Positions 54,541 to 64,000 of a stretch of 64,000 bases of DNA are shown here, one piece after another. Origin of the DNA: Carnegiea gigantea (lineage: Eukaryota > Streptophyta > Magnoliopsida > Caryophyllales > Cactaceae); NCBI GenBank assembly GCA_029747015.1, contig JAKOGI010001197.1:168501-232500 (forward strand), given 5' to 3'. Every line of letters starts with the position of its first letter. Within the stretch, counting starts at the first letter, position 1. The position numbers were made by a program, and so were the translations under genes. The notes below the pieces were generated by a model. It saw nothing but the letters and a program-made list of their open reading frames with translations, was not told the origin of the DNA and did not search any database.

Positions 54541-55603
54541 AAACTATTTGCCCGATGTTTTATCCTGAAAACTTTATTGTTTCTGATAGACTTACGTTGG
54601 GGTTAAAGATCAATAAGTTCCCAAACTTTGTTTCTCACCATCGAGTCCATCTCATCCCTCATGGTGTACATCCACTTTTGTGGTTTCGTGAATCAATTGC
54701 CTCTTGATAAGAGGTATGCTCCTCAACTTCTAAGGGAGTGTGTAGGAATATTTCCTCTTTGATTTGGAAATACCGTCGAGAAATTCTTCCACACTAACTC
54801 TTTTGGATCCTGGGACTTTTATTATTTACTTGCCTGAGTGAGGCATCCATCCTCCTTTCTCTAAGAGAAGCGGGACCTTGAGCATTTGGAGAATCATCCC
54901 CCTATCACTTTGGGGCATGTGGTCCTGAACATGTGAACTAACTGCATGTTTAGGAACAGAAGATTGAGGACAGATCTCATTCACAGGTTGACTCTCCTCA
55001 TGTAATGGAGATTGATGAATATCATTCTCCTGAGTAGACAAGTCTCCCCCGTTCCTTTCGGATAGGGAGGCATATCATCCTTGATAACTTGGTGAGAGTT
55101 CAAATCCTCTCCCTCACCGAAAGATGGTTGAATGTCTTACTGTAACTCAAACAGTTCGACGTCCTTATTGATTTCACCAATAATTAGGAACTCATCCTCG
55201 AGAAAGTCAACATTGCCGGAATATATTTCTGTCACGTCATCATTAGGGTGTTCCCTATACATCACATATCCCTAGATTGTGTAGGCTACCTAATGAACAC
55301 CATTTTTGTGGCTCTCAGACCAAGTTTTCCATATTTATGGGTTGGGTTATGCATATAGCCAGCTGAACCCCATGGAAATCGTCCAAGGATGACTTCTTAC
55401 CAAATCATAACTCATATGGTATGGCATGTATACTCTTGCTTGGCACACTGTTAAGGATATAGGTTGCCGTAGGTAACATCCCCCCAAAAACTAATTAAAA
55501 GGTTTGCATCTGCCATAATTGACATGACCATGTAAAGTAGTGTATAATTCTTACGTTCTGCAACACCATTTTGTTATGGGGTGTGTAGAATCATTAGCTA
55601 TCT
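54541..55603 (-). pseudogene. copia C integrase C-terminus and linker
   Basis: Broken phases. Near 55280-55400 are residues of the GYPxGxKGY-type and SVPKT/LWYGKKS-like post-core blocks; 54826-55041 is an open Ser/Gln/His-rich linker. Stops are dense. Assigned by position between integrase core and RT. Confidence 0.65.
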
Positions 55604-55975
55604 TTATATACTTTTTTCCTCACAAAACTCTTTGAACATATTAGAGAGGTACTCATAACCTCGATCAGTCCGAAGGATTTTAACCCTTCGTTCTAATTGA
55701 GTCTGTACCTCTATTATGAAGCGTTTGAACACTTCAAGTGCCTCGTAGTAATGAGATTGTAGGTACACATACCCATATCGTGAATAATTATCTATAAGGG
55801 TAATAAAATAGATGGCTCTATGACGTGCTTTAACATTCATGGGTCCACAGATGTCTGAATAGATTAATTTTAAGAGACTAGATGCTCTCAAAGCTTTACC
55901 AAATGGCTTTCTTGTTGCCTTGCTAGCTAGACATGGCTCATACGTAGGCAACTTAACCATAGTGAGTCGATCTAA
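55604..55975 (-). pseudogene. copia C integrase core
   Basis: A 118-codon frame with KLPTYEPCLASKATRKPFGK, LLKLIYSDICGPMNVKARHR (Asp 1), YFITLIDNYSRYGYVYLQSH and KILRTDRGYEYLSNMFKEFC (Asp 2, where SDxG reads TDRG). The Glu block lies to the left across a stop. Confidence 0.9.
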
Positions 55976-56278
55976 AAGACCTTATTTAGCTAGCCTACTT
56001 ATCCTATCTTGACCTACATGGCCAAGTCTTGCGTGCCACTTAACAGATTCAGAATTAGAGTCAAAGTATAAAACAAAGGTAGAGGATATATTATCATAGG
56101 AATCATCCAAATCCAAAACAATGAAATCTCCTTTCAACGTGGCTTGGCCAAACAAATTTCCATTATAGAATGAATCTAAACCAACTAGACGAAATCCAAA
56201 AGTAAAACCTAATCTTATTAAGAAAACATAAGAAACTAAAGAGCATCGCACCCCAGTGCATAAAGAGCGTCATGAAGA
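55976..56278 (-). pseudogene. copia C GAG-pre-integrase domain
   Basis: Frame 55982-56251: YVFLIRLGFTFGFRLVGLDS and SVKWHARLGHVGQDRISRLA, with the WHxRLGH block. It is continuous with the integrase core over one stop. Confidence 0.85.
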
Positions 56279-56530
56279 AGCATCTTGTTTCCTCCACGGA
56301 GTTTGAGTTGGTATGTTCCTACTCCAAGGACATCTTCTTCGCTGTAATTCTCTAGTATGACAATCTATGAACTCATCGGGTAGCGATGGAACTCCTCGAA
56401 TTTAGTCTTGTCCTGAACTATGTGCTTTGTTGCCCTCGTGTCTACAATCCATTGAAGAAGAGAGTTAGGAAAGAAAGCATGGGAACAAACATATAATTCA
56501 GGAGTTTTAGTGGAAATAGGTACATTGGCC
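56279..56530 (-). pseudogene. copia C protease remnant
   Basis: The minus strand reads LQWIVDTRATKHIVQD at about 56410-56460, where the protease active site DTGAT has become DTRAT, so it should be inactive. Confidence 0.75.
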
Positions 56531-56538
56531 GGCTCAGG

Positions 56539-57399
56539 TCAATCCCGAGCAAAATGTCGTTTCGTTCCACAGTTGTAGCACTTCACACGTGCTATATCCT
56601 TAGCCCCAGTGCTCTTAGCCTTATGCTTCTTAGCATAACTACCTTTAGGGCGAGAGTTCTGAGGGGGATGAGGACCCTTCTTGGGCTTATTGCCATAGTA
56701 AGGCTTCTTGCGCTTGGGCCCACACCCTTTGGCAATGAATGCCACATTAGAAGGAGCATATATTTTTCTACACTCTTCCTCCATCTCAAGGTGCTTTAAG
56801 ATAGCCTCGAAGGCCTTAATGTTTTCATTATGCATCATAATGACCTTAAAGCTCCTCCAATGCTCATTGTCATTGGGAATAGACCTAATTATATTCAGTA
56901 CCTAATCTTCCTTAGAGACATCTTGCCCTGCAGCTTTAAAGTCTCGAACCATGGCACTTCTGGCTCGAAGGTGTTCGAAGATACTACGACTAGAGTTAAT
57001 AGTATACTGTATCCATTTCAGCTACAAGGTACGTAACCTTGTAGCAGATGTCTGCACAAACCTGACCTTAAGTTGTTATCACATGTCCTTAGTAGTGGTG
57101 AAGCATTCAAACCCACCCAGGAGATCGTCCTACATGCAAGACAACATGGTGTAGCACGCAGAACGATCCCTTTTGAACCAGGCATGGTATGCCTTTAGAT
57201 TTTCTTTATACTACTCAGTAGCAGTAGTATCCCTGCCTTGATCATGTTTGTTTGCTAAAGCCGACATAGAAGTTGTCAGGAGATCCAATATGTCACCCTC
57301 GTTTAAGGTGAACTGCATCTTCAGATGCCCAACATCATAGTTCGTGCCATCTACCTTTTCGTTGGAAGGCATACTGCTTATCAAATTTTTAGCTGTCAT
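56539..57399 (-). pseudogene. copia C gag
   Basis: Starts at ATG 57399 (MTAKNLISSMPSNEKVDGTN) with a 62-codon open stretch, then stops and shifts. MLSCMQDDLLGGFECF-like and SIPNDNEHWRSFKVIM-like residues show the capsid domain. Frame 56539-56838 has a basic Pro/Lys-rich region and the knuckle CYNCGTKRHFARD, after which the last Cys codon is TGA, so the CCHC motif ends in a stop. Confidence 0.87.
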
Positions 57400-59195
57400 G
57401 TCTGAAAATACATATATAATTTGTTAGACATAGCGTTTGATAATTAAATTATCAAGAGAACCCCATCATTCATGTTACACGCTCGAAAATTTGATTAAGC
57501 TCATAATCATCACGTATGGATATGAATTAGGAGCTTCTTTAATTTAATTATCAAATTAACTCCATAGAATTTTGTTAAACTAATTAACATTTTAAGTTAG
57601 TGACTATCACAAAGATGTTCACTTCAAATTGTGCAAAGCACATTTATAAAAGCTTTATATTATACAAAACTAATTCGTATAATATCTCTATCCATATAAT
57701 ACATAATTATATATCAAATAAAAAATTCACATTTTTATATGAAACTTAGTTGCATAATGATGTGAAACTTATAATATGAAACAAATTCATAAAATAATAT
57801 AATGAGAACGTAATCATATAAAACTTATTTATGTGATGACATGAAATATAAACATATTTGTAAAATGACATGGTACAACCAATTTTTCCAAACTATAAAA
57901 CGGATTAAATCATGTCAATATAACAAACATGTGATATCAATGAATCAATGGGCCTTATCTCATCGGCTGAAAAAACATTGCCAGGACAATTAAACGATTG
58001 AAAAATGACTAATCTAAAAACACCCCATTAAAAATGAGGCCTAAACCCCTTTTATAAAAGAGAAGGGCACACCCAGTAACCCTAGCTCTCTCTATCCTCT
58101 CGTGCCATCTCTCTCTCACTTCACTATCTCTCTCCTCAAAATCTTCTCTGCTTGTTTCACTCAAACCTTCAAGAGAAAAAAATGGAACTTCATCATCCAA
58201 CCCCATGGATGCTCCTCTAAGTTCCTTCGGCCTTCTTCCAACGGTGGTTTTCCATAGCCACTGTGCCTTTGCCACCCAAATGATACAAGAAAACACCACC
58301 CCCCACTTCAATATAAGACCTATAACTTACAGATCGCTTCTACCCAACTGGGAATGAGGACCACCATTGTGTAGATCGGCCAAAACTGAATCTTACAGTG
58401 TACCCCACGCCGCCAACGCACCACAGAGGTGGCAGCATGTGGGGATCATGCGCCCTTACCACGACGGTTTCCTACCCATTTTCAACGGGAATGCGTAGAT
58501 CAGGGGTCATGTTTATTGAAAGGAGGAAAGAACAAGTCAAAACAGCCTATGTCAGTGGTGTGTGACACCTGGGCGCCGCCCATCCGGGTGGTTGTCGATG
58601 GGTAAGGCTCGGTTTCCTCCTCTCTTCTATCCCTTTCTCGAAATTGGCCCCTTTTATATTATTATTATTAGCTTGAGGTGGAGGTTTGTTTGAAAACCAT
58701 TTAGGTTTCGTTAGACCCACCACCATTGCAGCCACTGAGGCGATGGCAGTGGGATTAGGGTTAGGGTTTTGAGGTTGGTCAAACAGTCTGGGTTAAGTCT
58801 TATGCTCCTATTGAACACAATTGCATAAAGCATGTTCACATTCTTGTAATTTAAATAATCATGCTTGTAGAATGAGAAACATATTTAAGCATGAATCTAA
58901 CTGCATAATAAGTATTAGTTTCAATCATCAGTTATCAAAATTTTGTCTTCTTTAATAATTGATAACTTTCTAGGCACACTGATTTCACAAAGCATAAGCA
59001 TTCATGAATTTTAATCATTAAAGACTCAATCTTTTTATTGATTCTGGGCAAGCAAACACAGAAGCATGCTTTTAGGATAATAAAGTTGCATAATTACAAA
59101 AATTAAGCAATTAATTGTTTACGCAAGCATGCCTTGGAATAAATCAGATTCGGCAGATTATCAACCTATCAATCGGAATTAATCCGAACAGTTTT
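57400..59195 (-). other. copia C long leader
   Basis: About 1.8 kb between primer site and gag, long for a copia element. The half next to gag (57400-58000) is AT-rich with ATATGAAAC-type repeats, and the middle (58010-58760) is richer in G and C with a 100-codon minus-strand frame (58009-58311) lacking known motifs. This could be a normal leader of this family or hold an old captured or inserted segment. Confidence 0.6.
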
Positions 59196-59208
59196 GACTC
59201 TGATACCA
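59196..59208 (-). other. copia C tRNA-Met primer-binding site
   Basis: The minus strand reads TGGTATCAGAGTC one base after the LTR end. Confidence 0.93.
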
Positions 59209-59209
59209 C

Positions 59210-59505
59210 TGAAGGATAAATTAGGACTAATCTGATTACGAAATTCTCTGTCAGCAATAGCGCTACGTTAGTACGGATGTTAGGTAGCTACTAGAGTCGC
59301 CTCAGGGTTTCACATCCTAAACTCGAGAACCCACTGTATGGTAGGGCAGCCGTGAGAGGGGAATAGGAGAGTATGATCTCGATGTCAATGTATATATTTT
59401 GGCCAACCTCCCTAGGCCTCCTTATATAGGTTGGGGGGGCAGGCAGGGTTGTCGCCCTAGGCAACATTAGTGGCCATCGAACTAATCTGTTAGGCCCGGC
59501 CAACA
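59210..59505 (-). repeat. copia C 5' LTR
   Basis: Plus strand TGAAGGATAAATTAGG...GGCCAACA, matching 51874-52169 at the same length of 296 bp, with the same TATATAAGG on the minus strand. The AAATA target duplication follows. Confidence 0.94.
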
Positions 59506-59510
59506 AAATA

Positions 59511-60375
59511 TAATTTGTTTAGTGATGTTATTATTTCATAAATATTAGTGACACAAGTAATTTAGTTTTATGAAATAATTTTTTTTTTCATAATTTATAC
59601 ATTAAAGATCAACAATTATACAAACATATCTAAAAATTATACTATACAACTTTTTAATAATTCAACAACTCCTTACATATATCCTAATAACTCCTTACAT
59701 CTTCTTAGAGTTTCTTACAACTCCATACATCTCCTTTTAGCTTCTTACATCTTTGTCTTCTTACAACTTCTTACATCTTCTTACATTTTCTTACAGCTTA
59801 CCACTGCATATTATCGGGGAAAACAACAGGCCTACGTACAATATGTAAATCATATTTATGAAATTAAATTTAGACCATCATTAAACAAATTGTTTTTTAA
59901 CATTGGACAAAGAAATTGTGTTTTTCTTCAATTATCATTTTGAATGAGAAGAAATAATATTGTGATAATGTAATTAATGGAAATAAACCTTTAAACAAGT
60001 CAATTAAATAACAATAAAATATATTTAAGTTAACAAGTTTATAGAACTAAATATATTCTACGTACACTTGAGATGAAAAATATGGTCCACCTGAAGGACT
60101 GAAGGAGAAATTCCACCATTGACACTCATCTTTATGAATGAAAGTTGGGAGAACATTTGGAATACTGAAGGGGAGATCGAAATTATTAGTGGACAGAATC
60201 CCTCAAATGAGAATGGAGCAAAAACGTGAGATAATCGCCGCTTGTTATACTCTCCATAATTTTATTATTCTGCATAAAAGAATGGCATAGTAATCACAAC
60301 AAGGGACCCAAATATGAATAGGCTACGTAATGTTCAATTGTACGATGATAGCAACCAAATTGTCATAGATAAACT
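59511..60375. repeat. right part of the element with inverted GTAAG-rich arms
   Basis: 59568-59665 is the reverse complement of 51225-51327. 59670-59803 is an array of CTTCTTACA words, inverted relative to 51141-51230 and ending TTCTTACAGCTTA. 59890-60060 is the reverse complement of about 51690-51865, and 60335-60370 that of 51528-51563. The stretch 60060-60330 has no partner on the left. No transposase frame is visible. Confidence 0.72.
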
Positions 60376-61354
60376 TTGAGATGAAATAGCTGACACGCTT
60401 TTATCACTTGCAGTTTGACTGTTTTCTGACTCATTTCAAAACTCAAATATGAATACAATTTTTGTATTATAATTTTAAAAGCATGTTAACTTATTTTCTC
60501 TATAATGGCGTGTATAATTTGCATCAAAATTCAAATATAATTCACATCATTATATTTTGTTTTTATGTTTATAGAAAAAATATGCTTCTAGCTACCAAAT
60601 GCCAAATTCATAATTTTGACTCTTATCTATCTATTCCTTCACTCAAATTTCCATCGCTAGTTTGTGACTGTTGATTTATGCTAATTGAAGTAGTATTTGA
60701 TATGAAAAATACTGCATATGAATGGAAAATTACAGTATTTAATCCTAATACTATCGTGATTTTTTTAATTAAATTGACCTTTTTTGGAAACAAAATCTTT
60801 TATACTGAATATATCCTAAGTTATGGCACACAACAATATCATTTTCATTTTTCGACTTTTAAAATAACATTAATTATGGCATTAATTTGAGGGACTAATT
60901 TTAAAAAAATTATTAATTATATATAAAAATATGTAAGAATGACAAGCATCACCAACAAGATCATCTAATAAAAAGGATTTCTAAAGGATGGTTTGATGCA
61001 ATGATGTTACCTTCGATTCTAATCTGTTACCTAAGCTTTAATAATGAATTGTTGTTTTGTTGAGTGCAAGTGAAACATTGCCCAAAAAGATTCAAGAAAT
61101 TTCTTGTTAGTAAAACACACCAATTAAGTATAACAAATATTGTGATTCTAGGCAAATTTTAAGCTATTTTTTTCTCTACTTTGACAATTGATGGATTTGT
61201 TTTCAAGAAAGTCTAAATTAAAGGGTGTACTTGATACATCAAAAATATTTACAAAGGAGAAGACACACTTGTATTATTTTTTATATAAGTACAATCTCAT
61301 TATTTTTTTCACAAGGCCCACATTACCCATAAAAATAAAAGAAAAAGAGGAACC
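60376..61354. other. AT-rich spacer, nothing recognised
   Basis: Several frames of 60-100 codons exist (60462-60674, 60678-60890, 61188-61493) but are AT-driven and have no recognised motif. Confidence 0.5.
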
Positions 61355-62085
61355 ACACCCTTCCTATGTCGACGCAACACAGAGGTCTCAAAAACAAAAC
61401 TTCATTTGTTCTTTGATCTATAGAACACAACTTCTTATGCTGCGGTGTTTGTTTTACAAAATGTTTCTATTTGTTCCACGGTGTCAAAAATAGAACCCCA
61501 AGCACAACTTCCATCGCCCCGGCATTCGTTTTCCAAAATGTTTGGCCAAACCCAAGAACTTCATTATTCACTTTGAAATTCAAAACATGAATGACAAGAC
61601 ACGCCATCCATGGGGATCGAACCCACGACCCTGTGATTAAAAGCTACGTGCTCTACCACTGTGATTCCTACTCCCCTTTACCAATCTCCTTGTGATACTT
61701 ACAATCATTTGACCAGCCACTTTAATTATATCAATGGAAGAAAACATAAACAGGCATAAAAAGATAAAGGTAATTGGTGTCCAAATGTTAAAAGTTAGAG
61801 CGATATAGGGTTCTTATAAAATTTTGTTAGAGAATACACAAATTTGTGTTTAGGTTGGGACATGAGTTTTTAGACAACGTATTGAAGTAGGTTGTTTAGT
61901 AAACTATGAGGCTAGTATGGATAATAATAATCAGATGTCTTTACAAAGTTTCATAACATCTATTTACCGTCCAGATAAGATAATTTAGGTGCTTTCAACG
62001 CCCTTCTTAAGTAGATTTAATTTAATTACTAAAGAGCTTAAACAATAACCGAATCTATATCGTTACTAGATGTTACTCCATGTTC
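61355..62085. repeat. local duplication, copy 1
   Basis: Aligns in direct orientation with 62720-63368. Shared words include TTCACTTTGAAATTCAAAACAT, TGGCCAAACC, GATATAGGGTTCTTA, TTAGTAAACTATGAGGCTAG and TTTAATTTAATTACT. It is interrupted by a roughly 80-base stretch near 61400-61500 missing in copy 2. Not recognised as a known family. Confidence 0.85.
61600..61664 (-). pseudogene. tRNA-Lys(UUU)-like relic in duplication copy 1
   Basis: The minus strand reads GTGGTAGAGCACGTAGCTTT, then TAATCACAGGGTCGTGGGTTCGATCCCCAT. A D-arm/A-box word (GTGGTAGAGCA), a CTTTTAA anticodon loop and an intact T arm (GGGTTCGATCC) are present, but the acceptor and anticodon stems do not pair well. Most likely a tRNA-derived repeat, not a working tRNA. 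Confidence 0.6.
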
Positions 62086-62719
62086 AATCAATGGTTGAGA
62101 AGAAGAAGAAACACCACAAATAATAATAATAATATGGATTTATAAAATTGTGATGCATATTATTGGTGGCATGGTCATAAAATTTGGGCTTTATTTTAAT
62201 TTTGCATTACTAATTAATTTCTTATTAATAGTAGGTGTCGATTAGCATAGTTAATAAAGTGTTTGAAAGTTGATGAAAAATACTCGAATTCAAATCCCAT
62301 ATACATTGACCTAATTTTTACTTAATGAGTATCAACCAAAATAAAAATGATATTTATCCGCACCTTGAACATTACACGAATCCAGCCTTTGCTAGGACTT
62401 ATTGAGCCAACTATCCAAAGACAAGAAACTCCATACTCTTGAGCATATTAGTTTTCGTATTGATTGAGGTAACGCAATATCATAGCATTCATAATTGAGG
62501 ATTTAGTAATGGAATCTAAAAAGACCTTACGTAATCAATAAGCCTAACCAACGAGCAGTAGGAAGATCGTCCTTGATTTATTGGTTGTTTGGCCGTCATA
62601 GCTAGTTGACTAACATTATGTGTGAACTCATCCGTCCTCCTCTGCATGAGATCTCTAACCATATTCTTAACCACAGCCCTATTGCACATATCCTTCATGT
62701 CGACTCCAATCTTCCAGAC
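62086..62719. other. spacer between duplication copies
   Basis: No coding frame or repeat recognised, apart from a short (AAT)n run near 62120. Confidence 0.5.
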
Positions 62720-63368
62720 AATTCCTACGTGCATGCAGCACAGAGGCTTCAAAAACAAAACTTCGAACACAGCATCTGTCGCCCCAACATTCATTTCCAA
62801 AATCTTTGGCCAAACCTAAGAACATCATGATTCACTTTGAAATTCAAAACATTAATCATGAGACACAACGTCCGTGGGGATTGAAGTCGCAACCACGTGG
62901 TTAAAAGCCACACGCTCTACCACTAGGCTAAGATAGCCTAGATTGTGATACATGCTCCCGTTTAGCTAATTTTGAACACAATCATTTGGCCAGTTGCTTT
63001 AATTATTTCAATGAAAGGAAAAGCATAAGAAAAAGAGGCATAAAAAGATACAGGTGATTTGTCTCCAAATCCTAAAGGTTGGAGAGATATAGGGTTCTTA
63101 CAAAATTGTGTTAAAGAATAATGCACAATTTGTGTTTATGTTGGGGATGGACATGAGTTTCTAGATGATATATTGAACTACATTATTTAGTAAACTATGA
63201 GGCTAGTTTGGATAATAATGATCAGATTTCTTTACAATGTTTCATAATGTACATTAACTCTCCATATACGATAAGTTAGGGTGTTTCCATTGCCCTCCTT
63301 AGGCAACTTTAATTTAATTACTTAAAGGCTTAAACACAAACTGGTCTTTATTCTTGCTAGATGTTAAT
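62720..63368. repeat. local duplication, copy 2
   Basis: Direct, diverged copy of 61355-62085, lying about 630 bases downstream. The dispersed block 63375-64000 follows immediately. Confidence 0.85.
62866..62934 (-). pseudogene. tRNA-Lys(UUU)-like relic in duplication copy 2
   Basis: The minus strand reads TTAGCCTAGTGGTAGAGCG, TGTGGCTTTTAACCACGTGG, then TTGCGACTTCAATCCCCACG. The anticodon arm is complete (TGTGG/CCACG around CTTTTAA), better kept than in copy 1, while the T loop is damaged (ACTTCAATC). Confidence 0.62.
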
Positions 63369-63374
63369 CAATTA

Positions 63375-64000
63375 GACACAAAAGATTTGTCTCTTAAAAA
63401 CATAGATGAGCGGTCCCTTCCCAAAGACAAAGGCTAATGAACATTTAATCAGGGGACGGAGATCCATCTTCTCAATAACCCCACGAACTTTGCACCTCAC
63501 TAAGAAGTTAGGGTTGTAAGTCCACCAAATGCAGCTTTGCTATGAGAAACCCCTAAATTTGGAAGGAAAACTTAATGCCTATAAAGCTTTTCACCCCTTA
63601 ATGTTATTGACAGCAAACTTGGGTTCTTCTCTCATCTCTCCATTGCATAATTGGATAATATGTGGACTTCTCCTGATAAAACTACGATAGTGCCCAACTT
63701 CCAAAATGCTACAATCACAAAATTACTAGGCGTTCATGAGGAGATGCTAAATATGCAACCCCTTTTTCTAAGGTAAACACACAAAATTACCATGCTAACA
63801 ATCGACTTTGAGATCTCGGAATGCAAACCCTCACTTCATCTCATCCTTGTAATGTAGGTCTATCTGCTAAATTGCATTTCCTTGACTCGAGTAAACAAGG
63901 ACCCAACAAAATTTGTTGATCATAGATTGAATCTTATGATCACCAAGCTAAATAAAGGTATAGGTTGTGAAATTCTAATAATACCATTATATATCCCACT
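63375..64000. repeat. dispersed repeat of unknown type, copy 2 (partner at 46.7 kb)
   Basis: Aligns with 46715-47375 to the end of the window; it may continue beyond. See that entry for shared words and the possible minus-strand coding remnant. Confidence 0.75.

Larger units (their letters stand above)
51874..59505 (-). mobile_element. Ty1/copia retrotransposon C, complete, with long non-coding ends
   Basis: 7,632 bp, bounded by 296-bp LTRs and a perfect AAATA duplication (51869-51873, 59506-59510). On the minus strand: LTR, tRNA-Met primer site, gag with zinc knuckle, protease, integrase, RT, RNase H, LTR. The coding part spans only 53158-57399; there are about 1.8 kb between primer site and gag and about 1 kb between RNase H and the 3' LTR. 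LTRs differ at a few dozen positions, so it is older than copia B or Athila. All frames are broken. Confidence 0.95.

Noticed and set aside
58547..58735. 62-codon minus-strand frame ending near a GC-rich segment
   Set aside because: It lies in the copia C leader, has no motif, and is short enough to occur by chance.
61600..61664. Functional tRNA-Lys gene
   Set aside because: Acceptor and anticodon stems do not pair, and the sequence is part of a duplicated repeat; the partner copy has a broken T arm.
1..64000. CRISPR arrays, bacterial operons or riboswitches
   Set aside because: No regularly spaced short repeats or bacterial gene organisation are present; the content is plant nuclear repeat DNA.

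Overview
The window is repeat-rich nuclear DNA of a flowering plant, probably a eudicot; the species cannot be told from the sequence. No intact host gene is recognisable. Nearly everything identifiable is a transposable element or an integrated plant DNA virus, almost all broken by stops and frameshifts. Supporting signs are initiator-tRNA-Met and tRNA-Asp primer sites, Ty1/copia and Athila-type Ty3/gypsy domains, an Au-like SINE, AT-rich spacers and long microsatellites.

Layout. 1-4083: copia element A (minus strand, cut by the window edge). 4086-6890: a decayed LINE split by a 1,014-bp solo LTR (4474-5487, target duplication GCAAG). 6890-11948: spacer with two probable MITEs, an LTR-like remnant, a long compound microsatellite, a SINE remnant and a 198-bp-period duplication. 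11949-27535: two head-to-tail copies of an endogenous caulimovirus-like genome (minus strand), each with a tRNA-Met primer site, a coiled-coil/coat region, movement protein, protease, RT-RNase H, a last reading frame, and an intergenic region with TATA box and poly(A) signal. Copy B is split by a 1,983-bp insertion and the leader between the copies holds an Au-like SINE; both insertions have clean target duplications. 27536-31283: spacer with a duplicated SINE-related block and a 221-bp tandem repeat. 31289-46472: complete copia element B (minus, target duplication GAACA), whose integrase is split by a complete 10.1-kb Athila-type element (33985-44094, plus, target duplication GTAGG). 46478-51140: dispersed repeat, SINE-like relics and a second solo LTR (49480-50715, CTAGG). 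51141-60375: an old element with inverted GTAAG-rich arms, into which complete copia element C (51874-59505, AAATA) inserted. 61355-64000: a local duplication carrying tRNA-Lys-like relics, then a second copy of the block at 46.7 kb.

The order of events can be read from nesting: LINE before its solo LTR; virus array before its SINE and its 2-kb insertion; copia B before Athila; inverted-arm element before copia C. The most noteworthy object is the tandem viral array. Its arrangement places a complete pregenomic-RNA unit (promoter, leader, primer site, all reading frames, second promoter and poly(A) signal) on one strand, although every reading frame is broken. All classifications are from reading motifs by eye; no database search was done.
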